DNA of 64,000 nucleotides from Planctomycetaceae bacterium (GCA_021732975.1 JAKFWC010000022.1:62001-126000), one strand, 5' to 3'; positions 44,712 through 53,866 are shown, counted from the stretch's first letter. Numbers and translations are program-made. Notes: generated from the sequence alone by a model not told the origin.

Positions 44712-44974
44712 GCAAACCTTGACCGTAAAAGTTCTTCAACAAACGGGGTGACTCGCTCGAGGATCACGCCGTGATCCTGAAGCCGCTGGAGCAAAGCGAC
44801 GCCTTGCGCATCGACAAATTGCACGCGGGAAAGATCGAGGTGCAGAGTCGCCGGAGACGCGGCTGTGGCCTCCACAGCGCGCTCTAACTCGTCCACCCAC
44901 GGGCCAATCAAACGCCCTTCCAGTCGCAAGCCGGGCTCGTCGTTGTTCGTGGGGATCGGGGTAATTCGCAGCAT
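44708..44974 (-). CDS. STAS domain protein (anti-sigma factor antagonist type)
   Basis: This 88-residue protein is a single STAS domain: LEGRLIGPWVDELERAV, then LHLDLSRVQFVDAQGVALLQRL. In SpoIIAA-like antagonists the phosphorylated residue is a Ser at the position after V-x-F-x-D; here it is Ala-Gln (VDAQG), so control by phosphorylation is doubtful. It is the first gene of a two-gene unit with the ECF sigma factor. It may regulate that factor by binding or connect to another partner. Confidence 0.85.
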   Translation of the reverse strand: MLRITPIPTNNDEPGLRLEGRLIGPWVDELERAVEATAASPATLHLDLSRVQFVDAQGVALLQRLQDHGVILERVTPFVEELLRSRFA

Positions 44975-45287
44975 CGCAAGGCTCTCATCATTCGCGTGTG
45001 ATTCACATCACGAAGAGGAAATAGCGAGCGGCGTGCCGGAGTGCTTTCACAACGGCAGAATGACCACAACTGATTTAGCAGGTGAGAATTACGAATAGAC
45101 TGGTTGCGGTCCGGACTCAACGTGGAAGAGCGATGCCCCCCACGACATTTCGTGGCCGCTCCGAAGATTCGTGGGAGGCCATCAACATCGGTGTGCCACG
45201 GCCGTGTCGGCCGTGCGATTTGGCAGAGCATTCTGATCCAAAGCACGGCCAACACGGCCGTGGCACATTAGGAAGAGAAGCTGGGAT
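44975..45287. other. Intergenic region with palindromic element, upstream of the STAS-ECF unit
   Basis: This 313-base region should contain the STAS-sigma promoter. It holds copy 2 of the TGTGCCACGGCCGTG element near the end of the sigma-54 activator gene. No other feature was assigned. Confidence 0.45.
45192..45267. repeat. Palindromic element, copy 2 (TGTGCCACGGCCGTG arms)
   Basis: The 25-bp arms at 45192-45216 and 45243-45267 have one mismatch. Its centre (ATTTGGCAGAGCATTCTGATCC) is alignable with that of copy 1. It lies 20 bases from the stop of the sigma-54 activator gene and may act as its terminator. Confidence 0.85.
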
Positions 45288-47228
45288 CTACCCGCGAACG
45301 ATGCCCCACTTCTTCATTCGGCTGCGGAGCGTGTTGGGATGCAAGTCCAGAATGCGGGCTGCACCGTGGGGGCCTTCGATCACCCAGTCGGTCTGCTGCA
45401 GGACACTGAGAATGTGCTGCCGTTCGATCGCTTCCAGGCTGCCGCTGTTGAAAGTTGTCCCGGTGGATTCGGTCGAGTGCTGCGCGTCCGGCAACATTTC
45501 CGCATCGATTTCCACAACCGGTCCGTCGGCGAGAATGATCGCACGTTCGAGCACGTTTTCGAGTTCGCGGATGTTACCCGGCCAACGATACGACTGAAGC
45601 AGCACCATCGACACTTCGCCGATGCCGTCGACCGGCTTACCGATCCGTATTGAGAACTTATCGACCAGGAATCGTACCAACAGCGGAATATCTTCGGCAC
45701 GGTCGCGCAGCGGTGGCAGAACCAGCGGGAAGACGTTCAACCGGTAAAACAAATCTTCGCGAAATGTCTTCTCGGCGACGGCTTTCAATAGATCGCGATT
45801 CGTGGCGGCGATGACGCGGACATCGACCTTGATGGGAGTCTTTCCTCCCACGCGGTCGAACTCGCGTTCCTGCAGCACTCGCAGCAGTTTCGCCTGGATG
45901 TCGAGAGAAATTTCACCGATTTCATCAAGAAAGATCGTTCCCCCATCGGCCAGTTCAAACCGTCCGAGCCGCTTGGCAATCGCCCCGGTGAACGCCCCTT
46001 TTTCGTGACCGAAGAGTTCGCTTTCGACCAGGCCTTCGGGTAATGCGGCACAGTTGATCTTGATGAGCGGCTTGTCGCGGCGCTGACTCGCCGAGTGAAT
46101 GGCGCGGGCGATCAACTCTTTGCCAGTGCCGGTCTCGCCGCGAATGAGCACCGAAGCATCGGTGGCCGCGACTCGCCGCACATTGGTCAATACGCTTTGA
46201 ATTGCGGGACTGCGGCCGATGATTTCCTTGAAGTTGTGAGCCGAATTGATTTCGTCCTGCAAGTACTGATTCTGCGCGCGCAGCCGGGCCTGCTCCTGTT
46301 CCATCAGAACTCGTTCGGTGATGTCGACAAACATCGTCCGCGTAAACTGACCGCCGGGATCGGGTCGCGACCACCATTGAATCCACACGGGTTGCCCGTT
46401 GTCCTTGCGGCGGAGTTCGAGCACGACGCCGTTGGTGTCGACGCCGCGACCGATGGATTCAAAGGCTGCTCTCAAGCGCCGCTGCGCATCGGGCGTCTCG
46501 GGAACCAGGTCCTTGCCATATATGTGGGGCACGTCTTCCGGGCTGACGCCCAGCGTTCTCAGGGCCGTCCGATTGGCACGAATGAAACGCGAATCCAAGC
46601 CTTCATGGACATAAGCGATCGGTGCTTCCTCAAACAGATCGCGAAAACGTTCCTCGCTCTCGGCGAGACGCTGATCCATCTTCATGCGATCCAGTTCCGC
46701 TGCCGCACGGGCCGCGAAAATCCTGAAGATCGATAGCAATCGCGGCTCCGATGGGAGCGGCCTTTCATTAAAGACGGCGAGATGCCCAAGACTCTGCCCG
46801 TTTCCGCCCAGCAGTGGAACGCCAAGATAACTCTCGATCTTTTCCTGCACCATGTACTCGTCGCGCGGAAACTTCTCCCAGACCCCTTGTGGATGATGGC
46901 AAAGGTCGCCCTTGACCACATCTTCGCAGGGCGTGCCCACGAGATCCCACTCGACATTGGGGGCAACCTCCCCTTTGGCGACATAGGCCAAAGTCCGGGC
47001 CCGTGCGGAGCTCCCCGCAAACTCGGCGACGAATCCGTATCGAACCCCCATCACGTTCGTGAGATGCTGGATGAGCGAGAGAAAGAAACTGGTTCCGACA
47101 TGCCGCGCGGTGCCTTCCGCAATCATTCGCAAGGCGTCAATTTCGCGGACCGTCTCTCGCCCCAGTTGCTCAGCGTATTGAGAAGTGCTCTCCGTCGATG
47201 TCATCGAGCGATCAGAAGCAGCAGTCAT
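45288..47228 (-). CDS. GAF-PAS sigma-54-dependent activator (FhlA/NorR-like)
   Basis: This 646-residue regulator has a GAF domain (about 40-185, SYLGVPLLGGNGQSLGHLAVF), a PAS domain (about 190-305), a central AAA+ domain and a Fis-type C-terminal helix-turn-helix (HGAARILDLHPNTLRSRMKKW). The AAA+ part has Walker A GETGTGKE, the sigma-54 contact loop GAFTGA and Walker B TIFLDEIGE. There is no receiver domain, so it responds to a ligand or redox signal through GAF/PAS rather than phosphorylation. Start choice is between ATG 47228 and a second Met eight residues later. It is the second sigma-54 activator gene flanking the cbb3 locus. Confidence 0.92.
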   Translation of the reverse strand: MTAASDRSMTSTESTSQYAEQLGRETVREIDALRMIAEGTARHVGTSFFLSLIQHLTNVMGVRYGFVAEFAGSSARARTLAYVAKGEVAPNVEWDLVGTPCEDVVKGDLCHHPQGVWEKFPRDEYMVQEKIESYLGVPLLGGNGQSLGHLAVFNERPLPSEPRLLSIFRIFAARAAAELDRMKMDQRLAESEERFRDLFEEAPIAYVHEGLDSRFIRANRTALRTLGVSPEDVPHIYGKDLVPETPDAQRRLRAAFESIGRGVDTNGVVLELRRKDNGQPVWIQWWSRPDPGGQFTRTMFVDITERVLMEQEQARLRAQNQYLQDEINSAHNFKEIIGRSPAIQSVLTNVRRVAATDASVLIRGETGTGKELIARAIHSASQRRDKPLIKINCAALPEGLVESELFGHEKGAFTGAIAKRLGRFELADGGTIFLDEIGEISLDIQAKLLRVLQEREFDRVGGKTPIKVDVRVIAATNRDLLKAVAEKTFREDLFYRLNVFPLVLPPLRDRAEDIPLLVRFLVDKFSIRIGKPVDGIGEVSMVLLQSYRWPGNIRELENVLERAIILADGPVVEIDAEMLPDAQHSTESTGTTFNSGSLEAIERQHILSVLQQTDWVIEGPHGAARILDLHPNTLRSRMKKWGIVRG

Positions 47229-47546
47229 GGCGAACTCCTACGAACATGCCGCCGCCATTCTGCACCACAGAACGCGCCGCTGCCAACGGCATTGCAATTC
47301 TTGCAAATGCCAACAAACCGGTGCAAAGTCGTCGCCCGACCGAACTTCAAGCATCGAGACCCCGCAACTTGCCAGCAAACAGATAGAGACCGATGACCAG
47401 ATTTGACGGACAAATGTGCGGCAAAGTGAGGGAAACGTCCCCTCACTTCTCGCAATTCGCGAAGATGGTACGACATCTGCGACTCTTCAAGATGCTGTGG
47501 ACGAGGATGTTCCCGGAACACAGACAAGAATGCAGGGATGGGTTCA
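47229..47546. other. Divergent intergenic region, no assigned feature
   Basis: These 318 bases separate the sigma-54 activator and the His-rich protein gene. No ORF, repeat or canonical -24/-12 element was recognised. Confidence 0.4.
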
Positions 47547-47867
47547 ATGATTCGCGGAGTGAAGTTGGCAGCGGCGGTCGGCATGATTGTAGCGACGAAT
47601 GGCATCGCGCAGGCTGGCCACGGCCATCATGGGCACGGGCATGGTCATGGTTATCATCGGCACGGACACGGCCACCACCATGGTCATTACGGGCCGCGGT
47701 TTGGCTTGGTGATCGCTCCGCCACCCGTCGTGGCCTTTCCGGCTATGTATCCTCATCCGGCATATGGATATCCGGCTTACGTGCCAGCACCCGTGTACGT
47801 GCCCCCGCCCGCACCGATCGGGCTGGGCTTCCAGACCCGCAATTTCTCGTTGTTTCTTGGCCAGTAA
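47547..47867 (+). CDS. Small secreted His/Gly-rich protein
   Basis: ATG at 47547 has AGGGA eight bases upstream; ATG at 47538 would add three residues. The 106-residue protein has a signal peptide (AAAVGMIVATNGIAQA) followed by GHGHHGHGHGHGYHRHGHG and then a Pro/Tyr/Val-rich tail (PAYGYPAYVPAPVYVPPP). The His-rich segment could bind Ni, Zn or Cu. Similar small proteins are common in planctomycetes. It is convergent with the DUF1501 gene, 15 bases away. Confidence 0.75.
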   Translation: MIRGVKLAAAVGMIVATNGIAQAGHGHHGHGHGHGYHRHGHGHHHGHYGPRFGLVIAPPPVVAFPAMYPHPAYGYPAYVPAPVYVPPPAPIGLGFQTRNFSLFLGQ

Positions 47868-47882
47868 GAGTGGCCGACACTC

Positions 47883-49310
47883 TCAAGCGATGATTTCGTG
47901 GACGATATCGCCGTAGATGTCGGTGAGGCGGAAGTTGCGGCCGCCGTAATTGAAGGTGAGCCGTTCGTGGTCGAGACCGAGAAGGTGCAACACGGTGGCG
48001 TGCCAGTCATGGATGTGGACGGGCTTGTGGATCGCTTCATAGCCGAACTCATCGGTTTCGCCGTAGGCTATGCCGCTCTTCACCCCACCGCCAGCCATCC
48101 AGAACGTGAAGCCTTTGTTGTTGTGATCGCGGCCGGTGATGCTTTGCCCGTAGGGGGTCCGTCCGAATTCGCCACCCCAGACGACGAGCGTGTCGCGCAG
48201 CAAGCCGCGCTGTGCGAGATCGGTGAGCAAAGCCGCCATGGGACGATCGGTCGCCACGCAGCTTTTCGTCAATTCTTCCTGAAGGCGGAAGTGGTGATCC
48301 CATCCGACGGGAGCCGTCACTTCGATGAAGCGCACGCCGGCTTCGGCGAGTCGGCGTGCAAGAATGCACTGTCGGCCGAAGCGATCGGTGGGAAGTCCCG
48401 ACCCGACGCCGTACATCTTGAGGATCGATTCGGGTTCGGTGCGCATGTCGAGCACATCGGGGACTTCTTCCTGCATGCGAAAGGCCAGCTCGAAGGACTC
48501 AATCGCGCCTTCGATCTCGGGATGATACACGTCGGCTTGGAGTTTGTGCCGATTGAGATTCCGCACCAGATCGAGTTGGGCTCGCTGCATGGCGAGTGGC
48601 AAATCACCGCGGTCGAGGTTCTTCAGCGGCGGTCCCGGCTCTTCGGTTTTGCCCAAAAGCGCAGCATAGAAACCGGGAATCTGGTTGCCGCCGATCTTCG
48701 TTCCCTGACACATCGCCGGGAGAAAGCCGCTGCCGTAATTCCGAGCGCCGCCGTTATCGGAAGGCGGATTGAGCGTAATGAACCCCGGCAATCGCGAGTT
48801 TTCACTTCCTAATCCGTAGAGCGTCCAGGCACCGACGGACGGCCGAGTGAACTGAAAACTGCCGGTGTGCAACTGCATGAAGGCCTGCGAGTGATTCGGC
48901 AGATCGGTATGCATGCTGCGAATCACGCAGAGGTCATCCGCATGCTTGGCGAGTTCGGGGAGCACTTCCGAAAACCATAGGCCGGACTCACCGTGCTGTG
49001 CGAATTGAAACGGCGATCCCAGCAATTCGGCACCGCCGCGGTCACGTCCCACTGGCGACGACTTTCCCGAACGACTGTTGAGCGCCGGCTTGTAGTCGAG
49101 CAGATCGACATGCGACGGTCCGCCGTTCATGCAGAGGAAGATCACTCGCTTGGCGCGTGGAGCAAAGTGCGGTGCCTTGTTATCCAATGCCGCACTCGCG
49201 ACGGCCTCTTTCGCGGCGGCTTCCTGTGCCAGACCGGCGAACGCCAGATATCCGAATCCGGACGACAGTGCTTGGAGCGCACGGCGTCGCGAGAAGGGAA
49301 GCTGAAACAT
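47883..49310 (-). CDS. DUF1501 domain protein, Tat-exported
   Basis: ATG at 49310 has AGGAA seven bases upstream and gives 475 residues. The N-terminus is a twin-arginine signal (FSRRRALQALSSGFGYLAFAGLA). The DUF1501 fold (alkaline-phosphatase/sulfatase-like) shows FLCMNGGPSHVDLLDYKP, then SVGAWTLYGLGSEN, GGARNYGSGFLP, SGLPTDRFGRQC, TLVVWGGEFGRTPYGQ and GRDHNNKGFTFWMAGGGVK. Function is unknown; family members are always found with PSD1/PSCyt proteins. Its partner gene lies 64 bases upstream on the same strand. Confidence 0.93.
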   Translation of the reverse strand: MFQLPFSRRRALQALSSGFGYLAFAGLAQEAAAKEAVASAALDNKAPHFAPRAKRVIFLCMNGGPSHVDLLDYKPALNSRSGKSSPVGRDRGGAELLGSPFQFAQHGESGLWFSEVLPELAKHADDLCVIRSMHTDLPNHSQAFMQLHTGSFQFTRPSVGAWTLYGLGSENSRLPGFITLNPPSDNGGARNYGSGFLPAMCQGTKIGGNQIPGFYAALLGKTEEPGPPLKNLDRGDLPLAMQRAQLDLVRNLNRHKLQADVYHPEIEGAIESFELAFRMQEEVPDVLDMRTEPESILKMYGVGSGLPTDRFGRQCILARRLAEAGVRFIEVTAPVGWDHHFRLQEELTKSCVATDRPMAALLTDLAQRGLLRDTLVVWGGEFGRTPYGQSITGRDHNNKGFTFWMAGGGVKSGIAYGETDEFGYEAIHKPVHIHDWHATVLHLLGLDHERLTFNYGGRNFRLTDIYGDIVHEIIA

Positions 49311-49374
49311 GCGATGTTTCCTGAACGAAGACAAGGCGAACTGCGAGAGCGCGAGCGTCGATCCGGTCGTGGTT

Positions 49375-51822
49375 TCAATCGATGTTGCGGAATTCGGCGG
49401 TCAGAAACAGTACCTGGCAATAACTCTGCAGTAATTGCCGACTCCGCTGTTCGTCGTCTCCCGAAAGCAAGGACTTCTTCTGAAAGAACTCGGCCACATC
49501 GCGCCGTTCGTTTTCATCGGGAACACGGCCCAGACACAACAAATAACCGCGACGGATGCGCTGCTCGTCATCGTCCGCTTCACGCAGCAACCGATCGGCC
49601 AGAGCCGCAGCCCGCGCCTGCACAAAGGAACTATTCATCAAGTACAACGCCTGCACGGGGACGTTGGTCGTTTCACGATCTCCCGTGACCAGGCTCGGTT
49701 CCGCGAAATCGAACAGGTCCAGCACATCGGGCAGGCGATCGCGAATCACGGGCAGGTAAATGGATCGATGTCGCGAGCCATCGAGATCCGTCGGTAGCCG
49801 CGTATCCAGGCCGATCAACGAAATCGGCCGGTCGCCAATCGTTTTGGCAATCAAGGATCCTGCTGGGCGTGTCGAGTCGAGCTCCCCGGAGGCGCTGAGC
49901 ATGGCATCGCGGATGGCCTCCGCTTCGAGCCGCCGTTTGGAAGCCCGCCACAGCCAACGATTTTCCGGATCGGTGCGGAATGCGTCTTCACGATAGGTGG
50001 AGGCCTGTCGATACGCACGGGAGAGAACGACCTCACGGACGAGTTTCTTCACCGACCAGCCATTCGCCACGAACTTCACCGCCAGATCATCGAGCAATTC
50101 GGGATGGCTGGGACGTTCGCCGCTGAAACCGAAGTTGTCCATCGTGCGTACGAGTCCCGCACCGAACAGATGTCGCCAGACGCGATTGGTGATCACTCGC
50201 GCCGTCAACGGTTGATCGGAATGCGTGAGCCATTGAGCGAATTCCAACCGGCCGCTGTGATTCGCGGGGATGGTGATCAAATCCGCTAGTTCGATGACCC
50301 GTGGAAACCCGCGCGGGACAGTTTTCCCGAGTCGCCCCACTTCACCCCGTTCCAGCAACGGCGCGTCCGTCAGTTTCTCAGCTTCGAGGACGCCCATCGC
50401 CAGAGGGAGAGCGCGGCCGTTTTCATCGACGCGTTCTAATTCCCCCTCAATGCCGCCGGACCGCCAAAATACGCGGAGGGCATCGGTGAGAGTGACGATC
50501 TTCTCAGCTTTCAGGTCGACGAGTTGCTTCTTGAGCATCTCGACATGAGCCGGCGTGACCGAGGCATGCAAGATCGGTTCGCCCGCACCGCGGGGCAAGA
50601 CTAACGGGTCGCCGCCGATGCGGTTGGTCGGTGACACAAACGTGCCGAAGAACGTTTTGGTGCTCGCAAAGACTCCCGCCAGCGCGTAGTAATCGTCCAT
50701 GAAGAACGGATCGAACTTGTGATTGTGACAACGGGCACAGGCCACTGAATTGCCGAGCACCGCGCGGGTCACGGCGTCGATCTGCTCATCAATCACATCA
50801 ACCGCAAACTGCTTCGGATTGCCTTCGTCGAGGTTCTTCGGTCCCACGGCGAGGAAGCCGGTTGCGATCAAGAGCCGCGCCCGCTCCTTGTCGCTGTCGT
50901 AGGGGAGCAAATCCCCGGCAATCTGCTCGACGAGAAACCGATCGAAGGGAATATCCGCATTGACGGCATCAATCACATAATCGCGGTACCGGAACGCATA
51001 CGGGAAAGAGACATTCGCTTCCTTGCCGCTCGATTCGGCGAACCGCGCGACATCGAGCCAATGTCGGCCCCAGCGCTCACCAAATTGCGGGGACGCGAGT
51101 AGTTTGTCGACCGCCACCGCGAGCGCAAGATCAATGCCGTCCTGCTGCACCGCGTGAAGGAATTGCTCCAGACTTTCCGGCGTCGGAGGCAGTCCCACCA
51201 GATCGAACTGCAACCGCCTGAACAGTGTAGCGGGTTTTACATCGAGAGACGGCGTCAACCCAATCTCATCCAGTTTGACAAGAATGAAATGGTCGAGATC
51301 GCGTTTCGCCCAGGCCGCGTTCGATATCTTCGGCGGGATCTGTGCGATCGGTTTCTGAAACGACCAGAACTCTCGCCCCGCTTCGATGCTCACCGGCGGG
51401 AGCACGCTGCTGGCGGCTTTGTCGCGAGGATCGACGGCTCCTTTCGTGATCCAGGATCGAAAATCGTTGATCACGGCCTCCGACAGACGTTCCTTCTTCG
51501 GCGGCATCTTCAGATCGGAATCGGTGTGGGCAATGGCGGTGAGCAGAAGACTGGCAGCAGGATCGCCGGGAACCACCGCGGGGCCACGATCGCCCCCTTT
51601 GCGAATCAGCGGACGAGAATCGAGCTGCAATCCGCCTTCGGATTTCCCCATCGCCGCGGAATGGCATCGATAACACTGCTCGACCAAAACGGGGCGGATA
51701 TTAGTCTCAAAGAACTCACGTGCCGCGGCATCGCCGACTGCCTCGGGTTCAGCAGCCGAAACGCTGACCCCCAGCATCAGCCAGCCAAGCAAACACCCAC
51801 AGCAGATCACGGACGGCGTCAT
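49375..51822 (-). CDS. PSD1 and planctomycete cytochrome c (PSCyt1, DUF1549, DUF1553) protein
   Basis: This 815-residue exported protein has a signal peptide (CCGCLLGWLMLGVSVSA). PSCyt1 follows with a haem c site CYRCH and the usual LQLDSR...PGDPAASLLLTAI....MPPK pattern; then PSCyt2/DUF1549 with GERWGRHWLDVARFAESSG; then PSD1/DUF1553 with LTARVITNRVWRHLFGAGLV and ERPSHPELLDDLA. The domain order is complete. With the DUF1501 protein it is thought to act in breakdown of sulfated or complex polysaccharides, but this is based on genomic association, not biochemistry. Confidence 0.94.
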   Translation of the reverse strand: MTPSVICCGCLLGWLMLGVSVSAAEPEAVGDAAAREFFETNIRPVLVEQCYRCHSAAMGKSEGGLQLDSRPLIRKGGDRGPAVVPGDPAASLLLTAIAHTDSDLKMPPKKERLSEAVINDFRSWITKGAVDPRDKAASSVLPPVSIEAGREFWSFQKPIAQIPPKISNAAWAKRDLDHFILVKLDEIGLTPSLDVKPATLFRRLQFDLVGLPPTPESLEQFLHAVQQDGIDLALAVAVDKLLASPQFGERWGRHWLDVARFAESSGKEANVSFPYAFRYRDYVIDAVNADIPFDRFLVEQIAGDLLPYDSDKERARLLIATGFLAVGPKNLDEGNPKQFAVDVIDEQIDAVTRAVLGNSVACARCHNHKFDPFFMDDYYALAGVFASTKTFFGTFVSPTNRIGGDPLVLPRGAGEPILHASVTPAHVEMLKKQLVDLKAEKIVTLTDALRVFWRSGGIEGELERVDENGRALPLAMGVLEAEKLTDAPLLERGEVGRLGKTVPRGFPRVIELADLITIPANHSGRLEFAQWLTHSDQPLTARVITNRVWRHLFGAGLVRTMDNFGFSGERPSHPELLDDLAVKFVANGWSVKKLVREVVLSRAYRQASTYREDAFRTDPENRWLWRASKRRLEAEAIRDAMLSASGELDSTRPAGSLIAKTIGDRPISLIGLDTRLPTDLDGSRHRSIYLPVIRDRLPDVLDLFDFAEPSLVTGDRETTNVPVQALYLMNSSFVQARAAALADRLLREADDDEQRIRRGYLLCLGRVPDENERRDVAEFFQKKSLLSGDDEQRSRQLLQSYCQVLFLTAEFRNID

Positions 51823-51890
51823 ATCGATTTCCCAAGAGCGCCATGGGTGAATTCGTTGACATCAGCGCGTTCCCGTATTTTAACAAAGAA

Positions 51891-52223
51891 TCAGGGGCAC
51901 GACGAGATGATTCGGCTGCCGACACGGTGTCGTCGCCAATTCGTCTTCTCGTCTGTTGTCGTGTTGCCGGGCTCTGCCACGGTCCTTTCTTTGTTGAACG
52001 CCGTCCGTTGCCGAAGCACCATGAGCAGCGACTGCAATTCCGGCCAGCGAGGCAAAGCCTGTTGGTCTGCCATTGTGGCTTCCAGTACTTCGTATTGTCG
52101 CCGTTCGTCCCGACCATGCGAGCGGGTTTTCGTGACCAGCGGCGTGAGTCCGTTCCCCTGGAAACCCGCTTCTACACAGGCTTCAAAGCGATCTTGCAGA
52201 GGTTGATGCAGCCAACCCCTGGA
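51891..52223 (-). pseudogene. Remnant of an ISAs1-like transposase
   Basis: The minus-strand frame reads QPLQDRFEACVEAGF, then SHGRDERRQYEVLEA, then LPRWPELQSLLMVLRQR. These match the pattern of ISAs1/DDE transposases (H-G-R-x-E-x-R, followed by W-P-x-L-x-S-L). It lacks the N-terminal third and the catalytic C-terminal part, and has no start codon. It follows directly, in the same frame, after the stop of the truncated gene at 52224. The homology call is from pattern memory and needs a search. Confidence 0.5.
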
Positions 52224-52421
52224 TTAAGGGTTTGGCGTTGCAGGAATCGGTGACTTCCCCTCTTCGATCGCGTCCGCTTTGCGTTCACCAGCATCCTCGA
52301 TCGCATCGGCCTTCCGTTCGCCGGCATCTTTCAGATCCTTCGTTTCTTCTTTAATGGTTTCCGCTTCGTATTTCTTTTCGCTGCAGACACCATGCTGAAC
52401 GAAGGCACCCTCAGGCTTTCC
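52224..52421 (-). pseudogene. Truncated Lys/Glu-rich reading frame with a 33-bp tandem repeat
   Basis: The frame encodes a C-terminal piece of about 65 residues, with no start codon after the upstream stop. It contains two copies of DAGERKADAIE in tandem (52263-52295 and 52296-52328). The composition is like hydrophilic stress proteins (LEA-like) rather than a known enzyme. It is probably the 3' remnant of a small gene damaged near an insertion sequence. Confidence 0.45.
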
Positions 52422-52687
52422 TCATGAAACTGCGGCACACGACGGTTAATCGAGTGATGCGCGATCACACCGGTCGCTCAACAAGCACACCGAGTCGACA
52501 ATTACACCAGCCGACTGAGAATGCCGGGCGTCTTACTTGCGGAGATCATGACGATCTCTTTTCCACGATTTTTCAACCCTGAGCGATTGCGGTACGAGGG
52601 TTGCGGAGTTTTCCCTGTATGACAGAGTCGGATCGTGATTCTTGTGATCCCTCTCCAATTGTCGGTATGCAACAAAAGGAGATCGTC
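52422..52687. other. Intergenic region upstream of the stress gene
   Basis: These 266 bases contain no convincing ORF. A short inverted repeat GGATC...GATCC occurs near 52630-52652. The promoter of the YflT-like gene should be here. Confidence 0.35.
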
Positions 52688-53269
52688 ATGATCGGTCAAG
52701 AACAAATAGTGATTGCTGTCTTCAGCAATGCAGGACAGGCCCAGGATGCTGTGACGCAATTGCGCGATGCGGGCTTTGTGGACTCCCAGATCGGGATCAT
52801 TAGCCAGGATCTCGCTGTCGAGCATGAAGGCACTTTTGCCAGCGAAGGGGCGACGACCGGAGTCGCCGTCGGGGCTAGTGCCGGGATTCTCTGGGGCATG
52901 GGCATTGTTGCGGGCGTGCTGCCGGCGATTGGCCCGGCGATTGCCGGTGGCACGTTGGCCGCGTTGTTATCGAGTGCTGCCGTCGGTGCCGCCACAGCGG
53001 GGATCGCGGGGGCGCTGCTCGGCATGGGAATCGCACGCGAAGAAGCCGAAGAGTACGAAGACGAAGTGGGGCTGGGTCGAACGCTGATCGTCGTCCATCC
53101 GGAGACGCGGGACGAACTCGCCGTTTCCATCCTGTTGGAGAACGGAGCGGATCGGGCAGAACGGCATGGCTACAGCGAGGGATCGACCGTCGAAGTCCCC
53201 ATCCATCGTCGCGAATTGGTGAATCAACATTCAACATCACACGATGACCTTTCCCAGGGCGCGGAATAG
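52688..53269 (+). CDS. YflT/17M-like general stress protein
   Basis: ATG at 52688 (AAGGAG seven bases upstream) gives 193 residues. The N-terminus (QIVIAVFSNAGQAQDAVTQLRDAGF) matches the general stress protein 17M/YflT domain. A Gly/Ala-rich hydrophobic centre (GASAGILWGMGIVAGVLPAI) of about 75 residues looks like a glycine-zipper membrane segment. A final alpha/beta part contains LIVVHPETRDELAV. Family members respond to heat or envelope stress. It is followed by a DUF2383 gene in the same direction, 81 bases away. Confidence 0.78.
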   Translation: MIGQEQIVIAVFSNAGQAQDAVTQLRDAGFVDSQIGIISQDLAVEHEGTFASEGATTGVAVGASAGILWGMGIVAGVLPAIGPAIAGGTLAALLSSAAVGAATAGIAGALLGMGIAREEAEEYEDEVGLGRTLIVVHPETRDELAVSILLENGADRAERHGYSEGSTVEVPIHRRELVNQHSTSHDDLSQGAE

Positions 53270-53350
53270 CCATGCGGATTGTTCGTCCGCGACTTGAACC
53301 TTCAGACGGGCCATCTTCATACCAATCCATCAACTCGGGAGAAGCTGATC

Positions 53351-53827
53351 ATGGCCGTAAGAATGCAGTCGCTCTTAAGCGAAGAAACCATTGAAACCGT
53401 CCAGGATCTCATCCAGCTCAATATCGATAGTCGGGATGGCTATCGTCTGGCGGCGGAAAAGCTGGAAGATTTGACGGTGGCCTCGGCATTCGACTTCGTG
53501 GCTCACCAACGGGAGCTGCACGCGGACGAACTGGCCTTGTTCGTGGCACGCACCGACGAGCGTCCGCGCCGTGAGGGTTCATATCTCGCCACGGTACAAC
53601 GGACGTGGAATGAAATCCGCAAGATGCTTTCAGGCGATGATTGTCTCGCCATGCTGGAAGAAGCGGAACGCGGAGAAGACGCCGTCAAATCGGCCTATGA
53701 GGACGCTTTGCGAACCACGACGGCCGGAATTGAACTGCACGACGTACTGCAGAAACAGTTCACAGATGTAAAGGCCTCTCACGACCGGATTCGCGACCTC
53801 CGCGATCAATACCGCTGCCATCGCTGA
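53351..53827 (+). CDS. DUF2383/PA2169-like four-helix protein
   Basis: ATG at 53351 gives 158 residues, predicted all-helical. The stretch ETVQDLIQLNIDSRDGYRLAAEKL followed by VAHQRELHADELALF and LEEAERGEDAVKSAYEDAL matches the PA2169/DUF2383 family, ferritin-like four-helix proteins of unknown function seen near stress genes. Glu/His residues at metal-ligand-like positions are present, but a di-iron site is not certain. It ends at a bidirectional hairpin. Confidence 0.82.
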   Translation: MAVRMQSLLSEETIETVQDLIQLNIDSRDGYRLAAEKLEDLTVASAFDFVAHQRELHADELALFVARTDERPRREGSYLATVQRTWNEIRKMLSGDDCLAMLEEAERGEDAVKSAYEDALRTTTAGIELHDVLQKQFTDVKASHDRIRDLRDQYRCHR

Positions 53828-53866
53828 ATCCAACACAATCCTGAGAGACCACAAAGAGTTGGGCAA

